From positions 31,704 through 95,703 of the forward strand of contig CANEVH010000003.1 in the NCBI GenBank assembly GCA_947442105.1: 64,000 nucleotides of DNA, in the 5' to 3' direction. Shown one piece after another: positions 8,759 through 18,412 of the stretch (its first letter is position 1; every line of letters starts with the position of its first letter). The translations under genes were made by a program, and so were the position numbers. Source of the stretch: Comamonadaceae bacterium. GTDB lineage: Bacteria; Pseudomonadota; Gammaproteobacteria; Burkholderiales; Burkholderiaceae_C. A model generated the notes under the pieces. It was not told where the DNA came from. It did no database searches and worked only from the letters and a program-made list of their open reading frames with translations.

Positions 8759-9604
8759 TCATCCTCTGTCCAGGGTGTCGGGATTCTTGAGCGCCTGCTT
8801 TTCATCTGCGCTCAGACGGCGTTCGACCTTTTTCACGTCTTCTGCCGCTGGCAGGCTCTCCGGGCGAATACCCCGGTTGAGCAAGGTATCGCGCACGGCT
8901 TGGTTGTTGGTGACGTGTTCGCGCGAAATCTTCGGCTCGCTGGACAAGCCGTGGGCGCGGGCGTTGTGGATGGTGATCTCGGTGGCGAAGTCTTTGGCCT
9001 TGAGGATGATGGTGGGCGCAAAGTCGGCGAGCGGGCGGCTGTCGGGCACGCGCCATTGGGCTTTCATAGCCTGGGTACTTTTGCCGAGTAAGGCGTGGTC
9101 GCCCTTGCTGCGGATGACTGCAAAGTCCTGGTTGCCGCCGGTGTGTTCGAAGATGAGCTGGGACAGTTCCTTTTCCGTGCTGGTGAGCTTTTTGCGGGCA
9201 GAGACGCGCTCGGCTTCCAGAAGCCGCTGCTCAATCAGCTCCGCCCGGCGGGTCTGCATGGCAAAGTAAGTTTGGGCGAAGGCGATTTCGGGCTTGCGGG
9301 GGTCACCGTTCTGGGCGATGAGGTAACAGGCGTAGCGGGTGAGCATGATGTCGTCGATCGCACGCTCTGTGCTGGAGCCGATGCGGACCATTTTCTTGAC
9401 GTCAGGAAAATGGTTTTCCACTGGATGACCAGACACCTCGCAGGCGGTTTTGGCCTTGGCGACCACAGCCTGAAAGTTCTCCCACTTGGAATAGCCAAGA
9501 AGCTGCTGGATATCCCGCGCCAGCCAATACTCAATGCCGGTTTCTGTCTGCTGGGCGTGGCCCTCGAAAGTGCCAGTCAGTGTTTGTATTTGGGATAGGT
9601 CCAT
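8759..9604 (-). CDS. dinD: DinD-like DNA-damage-inducible protein D
   Basis: MDLSQIQTLTGTFEG...YWLARDIQQLLGYSKWENFQAVVAKAKTAC...; matches the DinD/BRO-like pattern. Confidence 0.85.
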   Translation of the reverse strand: MDLSQIQTLTGTFEGHAQQTETGIEYWLARDIQQLLGYSKWENFQAVVAKAKTACEVSGHPVENHFPDVKKMVRIGSSTERAIDDIMLTRYACYLIAQNGDPRKPEIAFAQTYFAMQTRRAELIEQRLLEAERVSARKKLTSTEKELSQLIFEHTGGNQDFAVIRSKGDHALLGKSTQAMKAQWRVPDSRPLADFAPTIILKAKDFATEITIHNARAHGLSSEPKISREHVTNNQAVRDTLLNRGIRPESLPAAEDVKKVERRLSADEKQALKNPDTLDRG

Positions 9605-9635
9605 GGTGGGCTTCCTGTTGTTTGATGCGGGCAGT

Positions 9636-9923
9636 TCACCTGGAATGCGCACTCTTTGACGCTGATCTTTTTGCTGTTGAGACCTGCCTGACTTCTAATT
9701 GTGGCGAATTCGCCGTATTAAAAGCGAGGTTGTAAATCGACTCCCAGATACCCAAAAACTCCACCGTGTTGCGGTTGCGCAGCCAGTCAGCGATGAAGAA
9801 GTCCCCGTCCTTGGCGCGCAACATGTCGGTGAGTGAGATGTGATCGCCCTGGGGCGACGTAACCACGGCCACGCGGGTGCCCTGGATGTCCAGGGTGTTG
9901 GTTTTCGCTGTTTTCCGGTTCAT
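9636..9923 (-). pseudogene. KilA-N domain protein, frameshifted and truncated
   Basis: MNRKTAKTNTLDIQGTRVAVVTSPQGDHISLTDMLRAKDGDFFIADWLRNRNTVEFLGIWESIYNLAFN, then the KilA-N continuation NYGEFATIRSQAGLNSKKISVKE appears in another frame from about 9717. The remainder of the domain is missing. Confidence 0.75.
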
Positions 9924-10001
9924 GGGCTCACCTCTTCGGTGTTGTTATGGTCGTCAGCATCCCACGCCACTTCCTTGCTGCTTCCTTGCTGCTTCCTTGG
10001 C

Positions 10002-10607
10002 TCACAAGTCTTCTACCCGGTATTCGCTATAGCCTTCGTAGTAGTAGCTCACGTCAATGCCTTTCATGTACAGCGCGCGGTCGTTGATTTGGTCGGTCAA
10101 GGCGCCCTTGAGCAGGTGTTTGATTTCCAGGTCTTTCACCACGCTGCGCTCCATGGCCGACAAATATTCGGCTTTGTCCACCGCGTTCCAGTCGATGACT
10201 TGGCGGATTTCTTTTTTCAGCATCAAGTCGAGCCAGATGCGCGTAGCGCGCCCGTTGCCTTCGCGAAACGGGTGGGCCACGTTCATTTCTACGTACTTTT
10301 CAATGATTTGCTCAAAGTTTTGCTGCGGCATGGCGCTGATGTGCGCCAGCGATTGCTGCAAATACATGACGGGTGCAAACCGAAAATTGCCTTTGGCCAG
10401 ATTCACCTCGCGCACTTGGCCAGCAAAGGCATACACCTCGCCAAACAAATAGGCGTGGATGGCGGCCAGGCCTGCAAAGGTGCCCACTTCCATTTCGGCA
10501 ATGTCGCCGCTTTCAAAGAGCTGTTTGGCTTTTTGTTTGCTAAGCCTTTCTTCCGCCCGGCTGAGTTCGACTTGGCTGCTAATGCCCAGTTTGTTGCCTA
10601 AGACCAT
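10002..10607 (-). CDS. Fic family protein (putative AMP transferase)
   Basis: Fic core motif [13 protein letters not shown]-terminal SYYYEG fits a class III autoinhibitory (S/T)xxxE(G/N) motif. Confidence 0.9.
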   Translation of the reverse strand: MVLGNKLGISSQVELSRAEERLSKQKAKQLFESGDIAEMEVGTFAGLAAIHAYLFGEVYAFAGQVREVNLAKGNFRFAPVMYLQQSLAHISAMPQQNFEQIIEKYVEMNVAHPFREGNGRATRIWLDLMLKKEIRQVIDWNAVDKAEYLSAMERSVVKDLEIKHLLKGALTDQINDRALYMKGIDVSYYYEGYSEYRVEDL

Positions 10608-12052
10608 GGTGTGTCCTTTGTGGGTATGGCTTGTTTCAACAGGGCCCTTCCCTGGTCGGTGAGGCGGTATTGCTGCAAGCGGCTGTTGGGTTTGTTGGGG
10701 AGGGTGTATTCGATCAAGCCACTGGCTTGCAAGCGGCGAATTTGCTTGTTCAGCTCGCCGGACACGCCTTGGTGCCCGAGTCCTTGCGCCAGTGCCAGCT
10801 TGCCCAGCGCCGTTGCATCAAGCATCAGCATCACCTTGGTCGCCAAGTTCGACTCTAGCTGTGACTCTGGCCGCGACTCTGGCCGTGACTCTGGCCGTGA
10901 CTCTGGCTCTAGGGTGACTTGCGGATTGACTTGTTCGGTCGCCTCTTCCTCGTGCACAGGCCTGCTGGCCGCAAAAGTGATGCGCAAAAAGTTCTCGGTG
11001 AAGCGAAAGCACGCTGGCCCATAAAACTCGGTGATGCGCGGCAGGCCAGAGCCCAGGTGCTCGACCATCTCTAGGTCTTTAAAGACGCGCATCAGTTCTT
11101 TGTTGCGGGGGATGGAGTAGCCCTCAAAAAACTCGGCCGGGGTCAAGCCCTCGGGCAAAGCGCAGGCGGAGGTGATTTCGATGCGGTCGGCAAATATTTC
11201 AAACTTGGGCGGCGCCTCGCGGCTGTAGTCGTTGTGGACGATGGCGTTGATTACCGCCTCGCGCAGGGCCACGGGGTTCCACAGGCGCACGTCGATGCGT
11301 TCTTTGGAGGTAATGGTGCTGGCGGTTTTGTTTTCTAGGTCCAGCTTGTCGAGCACGGCCTTGGTGGCTTTGATGAGGGAGCAGTAGCCATATTCGTTGC
11401 TCTCTATCAAGTGCACCCGGTCTTTGCCACGGTACTTGGCCACTTTGATGGACATGCCGTTTTCGTCGGCCAATAAATAGGCGGCGTAGTTGAGCGCGCC
11501 GTCTTCGGTGGTCAGTTCCAGATTGGTTTTGAACTGGCGGCCTAGGGGTTTGCGCTTTTCTTCATAGTAAATGCGCAGTTGCTCAAAGCTCAGGGCTTGG
11601 CGGTGCGCTTTGATTTTGCCGATGGAATTGCGGGTGCGGTTGGCAAACAGCCGCTCGATCATGGCGGTGGGCATGGGCTCGGCGGCGCTGCCCACGCGCA
11701 CAAAGCAACCCTTTTCGCTCAGGCCGTATTTCTTTTTGGCGTAGGGTTTTTCGCTGCCGCTGGCCACGATGAGCTTGATGCAGTGCACGCCCGCTGGTCC
11801 CTCAACTTCAAAGACATCAAACAAGCCCATGGCCGAGGGGCTGATGTTGTTTTTGATGCGGTCTTTGAGCTTGAGCATGTCGCCGTCCACATCGGCCACG
11901 CCAACACGCTGACCGTCTTTGTCGATGCCGATGTAGATGAACCCGCCCTCACGGCTATTGAGGAAGGCGACGACTTCTTTTTCAAGGTCAAGCTCGGGCG
12001 TGAGTTCGCGCTTGAGCTCAACGCGGTGGTTTTCGTGCAGGGGCTCAGTCAT
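10598..12052 (-). CDS. AlbA_2/Schlafen AAA_4-type ATP-binding protein with C-terminal winged-helix region
   Basis: N-terminal EFKRELT-like motif ([37 protein letters not shown]), [16 protein letters not shown] motif, C-terminal wHTH-like region. Confidence 0.85.
   Translation of the reverse strand: MTEPLHENHRVELKRELTPELDLEKEVVAFLNSREGGFIYIGIDKDGQRVGVADVDGDMLKLKDRIKNNISPSAMGLFDVFEVEGPAGVHCIKLIVASGSEKPYAKKKYGLSEKGCFVRVGSAAEPMPTAMIERLFANRTRNSIGKIKAHRQALSFEQLRIYYEEKRKPLGRQFKTNLELTTEDGALNYAAYLLADENGMSIKVAKYRGKDRVHLIESNEYGYCSLIKATKAVLDKLDLENKTASTITSKERIDVRLWNPVALREAVINAIVHNDYSREAPPKFEIFADRIEITSACALPEGLTPAEFFEGYSIPRNKELMRVFKDLEMVEHLGSGLPRITEFYGPACFRFTENFLRITFAASRPVHEEEATEQVNPQVTLEPESRPESRPESRPESQLESNLATKVMLMLDATALGKLALAQGLGHQGVSGELNKQIRRLQASGLIEYTLPNKPNSRLQQYRLTDQGRALLKQAIPTKDTPWS
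10851..10910. repeat. 12-bp in-frame tandem repeat (about 5 units) encoding ESRP repeats
   Basis: gactctagctgt / gactctggccgc / gactctggccgt / gactctggccgt / gactctggctct. Minus-strand translation [19 protein letters not shown]. Confidence 0.9.
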
Positions 12053-15000
12053 AGGCGCTCAGCCCCGATATATCTCGCCCCTGCGCACGCTTGGTCAGCA
12101 GCGGAATCAGCGCGGCCATGAGCGCTGTCTCGGCTTGGGCGCGGGCTTTCCAGCCCAGGTCCAGCGGGGCCATGAGGTCGGTCAAGGCGTCGGTGTCCAA
12201 AATCAAACGCTGCAAGATGCTGTCTACAAAGGTTTGCAGGGCGGCGGGGGCCAGGCCGTGTTGGGTGGCGATGGCGGCCAGCTCGGCATGGTCTTTGTCT
12301 TTTTTAAAGCGGGTGTAGCCGTCGCGGATAGCGGCCTCGCTCAAGCCCGCGCCTGCCTTGAGGGTGTTGATGTAGGCGGCAATGTCGTCGCGCTCGTTCA
12401 TGAACTTGGCGTCGGCGCTGATCAGGCCAATCAGCGCTTCGCGGCTCATCTTTTGCTTGCCCGGCGCTTGGCTACTAAAGCGCGACATGAGGCCCACGAT
12501 GTAGTCGTAGTCAATCACGGCGCTGGCAAAGAGCACAAATTCAAAGTCGAGCTGGTCTACCGCGTCCGTGGTGTCGCCACCCTCGCCTTGGCCTGCTTTG
12601 TCTTGCAGCGCTTTGAGGCGCTGCGCGGTTTCGAGGTACACGCCTTTGAAGCCTTGTTGGGCTTCTTTGGGCAAGATGTGCTCTATAGCGGCGGCGTTGT
12701 CCGGCGTGAGGTCGGTGTATTGGTCAAGCTGGGTTTTGAGGCGCTGCACTTCTTTGAAGTGGCCAATAAAGGCGGCGCGGGCTTCGTCGCCCTTGAGCTG
12801 GGGCACGGCCTCGGGCGTGCAGGGCAGGCCTTGGGTTTGCATGAAGTCTTCTAGGCGCTGCACCGCGCCTTGAAGCTTGTCGATGACAACAGGGGCTTTG
12901 TCCACCAGCCAAATTTCGCGGGCTTTTTCTTGGCTCTTCTCGCCAGAGAACAAAGCAATGGCAGCATCGACCGCGTCTTTTTGGTAGCGAAAGTCGAGGA
13001 TGTTGCCGTAGGGCTTGGTGCCGTTGAGCACGCGGTTGGTGCGCGAGAAGGCCTGTATCAAGCCGTGGTGCTTGAGGTTTTTGTCCACGTACAGGGTGTT
13101 GAGGTATTTGCTGTCAAAGCCGGTGAGCAGCATGTCCACGACGATGGTGATGTCGATCTTTTGGGCGGCTGGGTAGTCGGCATTGGGCCACTCCTGGGCT
13201 TTGATGCGCTTTTGAACGTCTTGGTAGTACAGGTCAAAAAAACCAATGGTGTGGTTGGTGCCGTAGCGGGTGTTGTAGTCCGCAAGAATAGTTTTAAGCG
13301 CGGCTTTTTTGCTGTCGGGGTCTACCTGGTTGTCTTGTTTTTCTTGCGGCAGGTCTTCTTGAATTTGCTGCACATCGGCGTTGCCTTCGGCGGGCGGTGA
13401 GAACACGCATGCGATGTTCAGCGGCACAAAGCTGGCGTCCGCCGCGTGCTTGGCCGCTTGTGCTTCTTTGAACAATGCGTGGTATTCAATGGCGTCGTTG
13501 ATGCTGGCGGTGGCCAGCACGGCGTTGAAGCGGCGGCCTGCGGTGGCGGTGTCGTGCTTTGCAAGAACAGCGTCAATCACCGCCTTTTTAGCCAGCGCCT
13601 CGCCGGGTTTGGCTACGTTTTTACCCTCGGGCTTGAAGTAGTCCACATGAAAGCGCAGCACGTTGGCGTCTTCAATGGCGTGGGTGATGGTGTAGGCGTG
13701 CAGCTGCTTTTGAAAAATGTCTTGGGTAGTGCGCAAGCTGGCTTGCTCGTCTTCAATCTGGGTGCGGCTGGCGTTGTCTTCAAAAATGGGCGTGCCGGTA
13801 AAGCCAAACAACTGCGCCTTGGGGAAGAAGGCTTTGATGGCTTTGTGGTTCTCGCCAAACTGCGAGCGGTGGCATTCGTCAAAGATGAAGACGATGCGTT
13901 TGTCTTGCAGCGGCGCGAGCTGCTCTTTGTAAGTGGCTTGGCCGCCTTTGCTGCGCTGCTGGTTGCGCTTGCTGTTTTCGTCCAGTGCCAAACCTAACTT
14001 TTGGATGGTGGTGACGATCACCTTGTCGGCATAGTCGTCCGACAGCAGACGGCGCACCAAGCTGGCGGTATGGGTGTTTTCCTCCACACAGCCTTCTTGA
14101 AAGCGGTTGAACTCTTCGCGGGTCTGGCGGTCCAGGTCTTTGCGGTCCACCACAAAAAGGCATTTCTCAATATCGGGGTTGTCTTTGAGCAGCGTGGACG
14201 CTTTGAAGGACGTGAGCGTTTTGCCGCTGCCCGTGGTGTGCCAGATGTAGCCGTTGCCACAGTTTTGCTTGATGCAGCCCACGATCTGCTTGACCGCATA
14301 GACCTGGTAGGGCCGCATCATCAGCAGCTTTTGCTCCGATGCGACCAGCACCATGTAGCGGCTGATGGCCTCACCCAAGGTGCATTTGGCGAGAAAGGTC
14401 TCGGCAAAGCGGTCGAGGTGGGTGATCTTGTGGTTCGCCTCGTCCGCAAACTGGTAGATGGGCAAAAAGCGCTCGTCTTGGTTAAAAGCGAAGTGGCGCG
14501 CGTTGTTGTTGGCGAAATACCAGGTGTTGCTGCGGTTGCTGACGATGAAGAGCTGCAAAAAGCACAGCAGCGTCTTGGTGTAGCCGTTGCCAGGGTCGTT
14601 TTTGTAATCAACGATTTGCTCCATGGCGCGGCGCGGGTTGACGTTGAGGGTTTTGAGCTCCACTTGCACGCAGGGCACCCCATTGATCAGAATCAACACG
14701 TCATAACGGTGGTGGCTGTTGTCCGTGTTGATGCGCAGCTGGTTGACCACCTCAAAGGTGTTTTTGCACCAGTCTTTGATGTTGACCAAGGTGTAGTTGA
14801 GCGGCGTGCCGTCATCGCGGGTGAAGGCGTTGATGCTGCGCAGGGTGCGGGCGGCAGTGAAAACATCGGGGGTGACGATGTCTTCAAGCAGGCGTTTGAA
14901 TTCGCCATCGCTCAAATTGACGCGGTTGAGCGCCTCAAATTTCTCACGGAAGTTGCGCTCCAGAGCGGCGCGGTCACCGATGTCGGCGCGGTATGCGTAT

Positions 15001-15107
15001 TTGAGGCTTTGCAACTTGCCGATAAAGCCGTATTCGATGTGTTCCTCTTTGACGGCATGTCCGGGTGCAGGGGGCTGCGGGCCGTACGTGAACTTCGGAG
15101 TAGGCAT
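12045..15107 (-). CDS. hsdR: Type I restriction endonuclease subunit HsdR
   Basis: About 1020 aa; PDDEXK-like region (CVQVELKTLN), Walker A HTTGSGKTLT, DECHRSQ helicase motif. Start proposed at MPTPKF; ORF opens at 15152. Confidence 0.95.
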   Translation of the reverse strand: MPTPKFTYGPQPPAPGHAVKEEHIEYGFIGKLQSLKYAYRADIGDRAALERNFREKFEALNRVNLSDGEFKRLLEDIVTPDVFTAARTLRSINAFTRDDGTPLNYTLVNIKDWCKNTFEVVNQLRINTDNSHHRYDVLILINGVPCVQVELKTLNVNPRRAMEQIVDYKNDPGNGYTKTLLCFLQLFIVSNRSNTWYFANNNARHFAFNQDERFLPIYQFADEANHKITHLDRFAETFLAKCTLGEAISRYMVLVASEQKLLMMRPYQVYAVKQIVGCIKQNCGNGYIWHTTGSGKTLTSFKASTLLKDNPDIEKCLFVVDRKDLDRQTREEFNRFQEGCVEENTHTASLVRRLLSDDYADKVIVTTIQKLGLALDENSKRNQQRSKGGQATYKEQLAPLQDKRIVFIFDECHRSQFGENHKAIKAFFPKAQLFGFTGTPIFEDNASRTQIEDEQASLRTTQDIFQKQLHAYTITHAIEDANVLRFHVDYFKPEGKNVAKPGEALAKKAVIDAVLAKHDTATAGRRFNAVLATASINDAIEYHALFKEAQAAKHAADASFVPLNIACVFSPPAEGNADVQQIQEDLPQEKQDNQVDPDSKKAALKTILADYNTRYGTNHTIGFFDLYYQDVQKRIKAQEWPNADYPAAQKIDITIVVDMLLTGFDSKYLNTLYVDKNLKHHGLIQAFSRTNRVLNGTKPYGNILDFRYQKDAVDAAIALFSGEKSQEKAREIWLVDKAPVVIDKLQGAVQRLEDFMQTQGLPCTPEAVPQLKGDEARAAFIGHFKEVQRLKTQLDQYTDLTPDNAAAIEHILPKEAQQGFKGVYLETAQRLKALQDKAGQGEGGDTTDAVDQLDFEFVLFASAVIDYDYIVGLMSRFSSQAPGKQKMSREALIGLISADAKFMNERDDIAAYINTLKAGAGLSEAAIRDGYTRFKKDKDHAELAAIATQHGLAPAALQTFVDSILQRLILDTDALTDLMAPLDLGWKARAQAETALMAALIPLLTKRAQGRDISGLSAYD

Positions 15108-15327
15108 GGGGTGGGCGTTGCGAGGGGGTTCGGCGAAGGGCGGTAGAAACAAACCACCGGGGGCGAAAATTTCATTCTAGGGGTCAAGCCTTGGACGCGG
15201 CACCCAAACCGTTAAAGGTTTAACAGGTATATCGACGGTGCGGGCAATGGCACGGCTTTGGTCTTGCGCCCGGCAATTTCAATACAAAAGCAGCCCCTGC
15301 CCCGAAGGACTGCCAGCAAGACCTCCG

Positions 15328-16365
15328 TCAGGCCACTTGAAACACCGCGTCCAACTCCGCCATCCACGCCGCCTTTTGCGCCTCGCTGGCAAAGCTGGCC
15401 TCAAAGCTGTTGCGGGCGAGCTGCCAGGCGTCTTGCACCGTCAAGGCGGGCAGCGCTTCAAAAGCGGCCTCAAAGTTGGCCAGCAGGTAGCCGCCAAAGT
15501 AGGCCGGGTCGTCGGAGTTGAGGGTGATGCACAAACCGGCGTGCAAGAGCGTGGCCAGGTTGTGCTCGGCCATGGTGGCAAATACGCACAGCTTGGTGTT
15601 GGACAGTGGGCAGACGGTGAGCGGCATGCGGCTTTGGGCCAAGCGCTGCGCCAGCGCTGGGTCTTCACTGCAACGCACGCCGTGGTCTATGCGCTCCACG
15701 TGCAGCACGTCCAGCGCGCTTGTGATGTAGGCGGGTGGCCCCTCTTCGCCCGCGTGCGCCACCACATGCAGGCCCAGAGCGCGGCATTGGGCAAACACGG
15801 TGGCAAACTTTTCAGGCGGGTTGCCGCGCTCGCCCGAGTCCAGGCCCACGCCGATAAAGTGCTGGCGGTAGGGCAAGGCGGCTTGCAGTGTTTCGATAGC
15901 CGAAGCCTCGGACAAGTGGCGCAAAAAGCACAAGATCAGGCTCGCGCTGATGCCGTATTGGCTTTGGGCGTCCGCACACGCACGCGCCAGTCCGCCAATG
16001 ACCTCGCCCATGGGCACGCCACGCTCGGTATGGGTTTGCGGGTCAAAAAACAGCTCGGCGTGCACCACATGGTCGGCATGGGCGCGCGCGAAATAGGCCA
16101 TGGTCATGGCGTAAAAATCGCTCTCGTCAATGAGCACCGACGCCCCGGCGTAGTACAGGTCCAAAAAGCTTTGCAGGTCAGTAAACGCATAGGCCGCGCG
16201 CAGCGCCTCCACGCTGGGGTAGGCCAGCGCCACGCCGTTTTTGCGCGCCAGGGCAAATATCAGCTCGGGCTCTAGCGAGCCCTCGATGTGGATGTGCAGC
16301 TCGGCCTTGGGCATGCGGGCCAAGAGTGCGGGGAGTTGGGCGCGGGTGAGGTGGGAGAAGTCCAT
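15328..16365 (-). CDS. add: Adenosine deaminase
   Basis: MPKAELHIHIEGSLEPELIFALARKN..., HAGEEGPP, RIDHGVRC, LNSDDPAYFGG motifs. Confidence 0.93.
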   Translation of the reverse strand: MDFSHLTRAQLPALLARMPKAELHIHIEGSLEPELIFALARKNGVALAYPSVEALRAAYAFTDLQSFLDLYYAGASVLIDESDFYAMTMAYFARAHADHVVHAELFFDPQTHTERGVPMGEVIGGLARACADAQSQYGISASLILCFLRHLSEASAIETLQAALPYRQHFIGVGLDSGERGNPPEKFATVFAQCRALGLHVVAHAGEEGPPAYITSALDVLHVERIDHGVRCSEDPALAQRLAQSRMPLTVCPLSNTKLCVFATMAEHNLATLLHAGLCITLNSDDPAYFGGYLLANFEAAFEALPALTVQDAWQLARNSFEASFASEAQKAAWMAELDAVFQVA

Positions 16366-16430
16366 GGCAGGTGTTGGCTAAAGGGTTGCTTGGAGGACGC
16401 TCGTTTTGTTGGCGACCCCGACCAGTTCAT

Positions 16431-16733
16431 CTAGTCTTTGCTCTCTTGGGCGAGAAAAACCAGGATGACGATGAGACCAATCAAGGGCACCAAGACAATG
16501 AGTTGCCACCAACCGCTGCGCCCGGTGTCGTGCAGCCTGCGCGTTGCTGCCGCTGTTGAAGGCAGCAGTGTCCCCAAAGTGAACAAACCACTGACTATGG
16601 GATTGATCATGGAGGTGGCAAGGCCTGCCAACACGAGGAAGAGAACGAACCACCAGTACTCCGATCGCGATGCGCGGCCATTGAAATCGGCATACTTCTG
16701 AAAACAAACCCGTATGGCTTCTTGAAACGACAT
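16431..16733 (-). CDS. DUF805 domain membrane protein
   Basis: MSFQEAIRVCFQKYADFNGRASRSEYWWFVLF..RRLHDTGRSGWW. Confidence 0.9.
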   Translation of the reverse strand: MSFQEAIRVCFQKYADFNGRASRSEYWWFVLFLVLAGLATSMINPIVSGLFTLGTLLPSTAAATRRLHDTGRSGWWQLIVLVPLIGLIVILVFLAQESKD

Positions 16734-16886
16734 ATTTCCTCCTGATGCGGTGCGGCGCGCTGGCACAAAACTGACAAACCACTCATTCTTCGCGCGATAG
16801 TATCTTCTTGCCTGCCTTGCGAACGAATCGCCATGGCGCAGGCGGCCAATTCCCCATTACCGGCGCAGTGGCGGCGCGCTAATCCC

Positions 16887-17867
16887 TCAAGGCCCCGCCA
16901 CCGTCCCCGCAGCTTTGGGCAGCCCTCCGGCGCCAATCTGTGCCACATGCACCTCCACTTGGCGCACGCCGGTCTTGTCCAGCTCCAGGCGCAGCGCCCA
17001 GCCCCAGTTGTTGATGGGGTCTGAAAAGCCATCGAACACAAAATTGCCCAGGCTGTAAAAAATCGGCTTGCCTTGGTAGCGCTCGGTGTCTTGCACTTGG
17101 TGGGGGTGGCCTCCGATCACTGCGTCGGCGCCCGCGTCAATCATGGTGCGGGCGAGCTGGCGCTGGCGGGTGTTGGACACCGGGTCTTCCCAGCCCCAGT
17201 GCATGATGGGAATCACCACATCAGCCTTCCAGCGGCTGCGCGCGGCTTGGATGTCGCGCACCACTTGGGCGTCTTCGCTCCAGGCCACGCCGGGTTTGTC
17301 GGTGTCGGCCTCAAAGCTGCGGGGCTGAAATTCGTTGTAGCCCAAGATGGCGATGCGCAAGCCCTTGCGCTCCACGATCCACGGCGTGTGCGCCTCGCTC
17401 AGATTCAGACCACCACCGTAAACGCCCAGACCGGCTTGCTTCAGCAAGCCCAGCATTTGCGCAAAGGCCTGCGGGCCGTAGTCGCCCGAGTGGTTGTTGG
17501 CCAGGCCCACGGCGTCGAAGTGGCGTTTGACGTATTTGAGCGTGCTGGGTGGCACGCGGAACACATTGGGCTTGTCGTCCTCGGGGCTGCCAACGGTGGC
17601 CACCACGCATTCCAGGTTGCCAATGCGGATGTCGGCCTCTTTGAACAGCTTGGCGAAACCGGCAAACGGGTCTTGGCCCCGGCGCATGGCTTGGAGGGGG
17701 CCGTCTTCCAGCATGATGTCGCCCACTATCACCAGCGAGACGGTGTTGGCGCCCGACGCCACGGGCGCTTCGGCTGCAGCAGCTTGCGCACCTGCGCTGG
17801 CGGTCACCAAGATGGCGGCAGCCAGAGCGCGCCAAGCTCTGAACCCAGCCAAACCGTGCGCGCTCAT
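16887..17867 (-). CDS. CapA family protein (poly-gamma-glutamate capsule-like metallophosphatase)
   Basis: VIVGDIMLEDGP..., NLECVV, LANNHSGDYG, GGHPHQVQ motifs with N-terminal signal sequence. Confidence 0.88.
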   Translation of the reverse strand: MSAHGLAGFRAWRALAAAILVTASAGAQAAAAEAPVASGANTVSLVIVGDIMLEDGPLQAMRRGQDPFAGFAKLFKEADIRIGNLECVVATVGSPEDDKPNVFRVPPSTLKYVKRHFDAVGLANNHSGDYGPQAFAQMLGLLKQAGLGVYGGGLNLSEAHTPWIVERKGLRIAILGYNEFQPRSFEADTDKPGVAWSEDAQVVRDIQAARSRWKADVVIPIMHWGWEDPVSNTRQRQLARTMIDAGADAVIGGHPHQVQDTERYQGKPIFYSLGNFVFDGFSDPINNWGWALRLELDKTGVRQVEVHVAQIGAGGLPKAAGTVAGP

Positions 17868-18301
17868 GGCGCCACCTCGGCCAGCGCACAGTGGTATTGC
17901 AGCTCTTTGCCAAGCAGGGGCGAATACAGGGCCACGCGGCCGGTCAGCGCGTCTGGCGCTGGGTTGCGCAGCGCTTGCGGCTGCCGGTATTGGACGTGTT
18001 GCATGACCATGGGTTGGCGCCGAGTGGTGTAGTAGACGTAGATGTTGACGCTCTCCAGGCCCTGTTCGTCGCCCAGCAAGATGGCCTTGAAGCGAAAGCG
18101 GTTGCCAATGGGCACCGCCGCTACGGTGTAGGGGTCGGTGGCCAGTCCGTGCACGGTGTGGTGGGTTTCAGAATTGACATCAAAGGTGCATTGCAGTTGC
18201 GCGCTGGCCAGTGCCGCGCAAGGCAAAAAGGCCAGCCACAGGGCGGCAACACAAAGGGGCGGCAGGGGCGGACGTTGGCGGGGTTTCACGGTGCGGTGCA
18301 T
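17864..18301 (-). CDS. Hypothetical secreted protein
   Basis: 145 aa with signal peptide-like N-terminus, overlapping the CapA gene by 4 bp. Confidence 0.55.
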   Translation of the reverse strand: MHRTVKPRQRPPLPPLCVAALWLAFLPCAALASAQLQCTFDVNSETHHTVHGLATDPYTVAAVPIGNRFRFKAILLGDEQGLESVNIYVYYTTRRQPMVMQHVQYRQPQALRNPAPDALTGRVALYSPLLGKELQYHCALAEVAP

Positions 18302-18412
18302 CCAGACGGTTGGTGGGCCTGCGCCGTGGTGGGCGCAGCGTTGGTGGTCGGTCTTCGGGGCCTGGTTGGCACCGTGGGCGGCGGCGCGCAGTGTATGCGC
18401 AGCCGCACCGCG

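Noticed and set aside
10851-10910. Possible CRISPR-like array
   Set aside because: Contiguous 12-bp coding repeats with no spacers. No CRISPR array, rRNA or tRNA was recognised elsewhere in the window.
14001-15146. Plus-strand ORF (381 aa) opposite hsdR
   Set aside because: Antisense shadow of hsdR.
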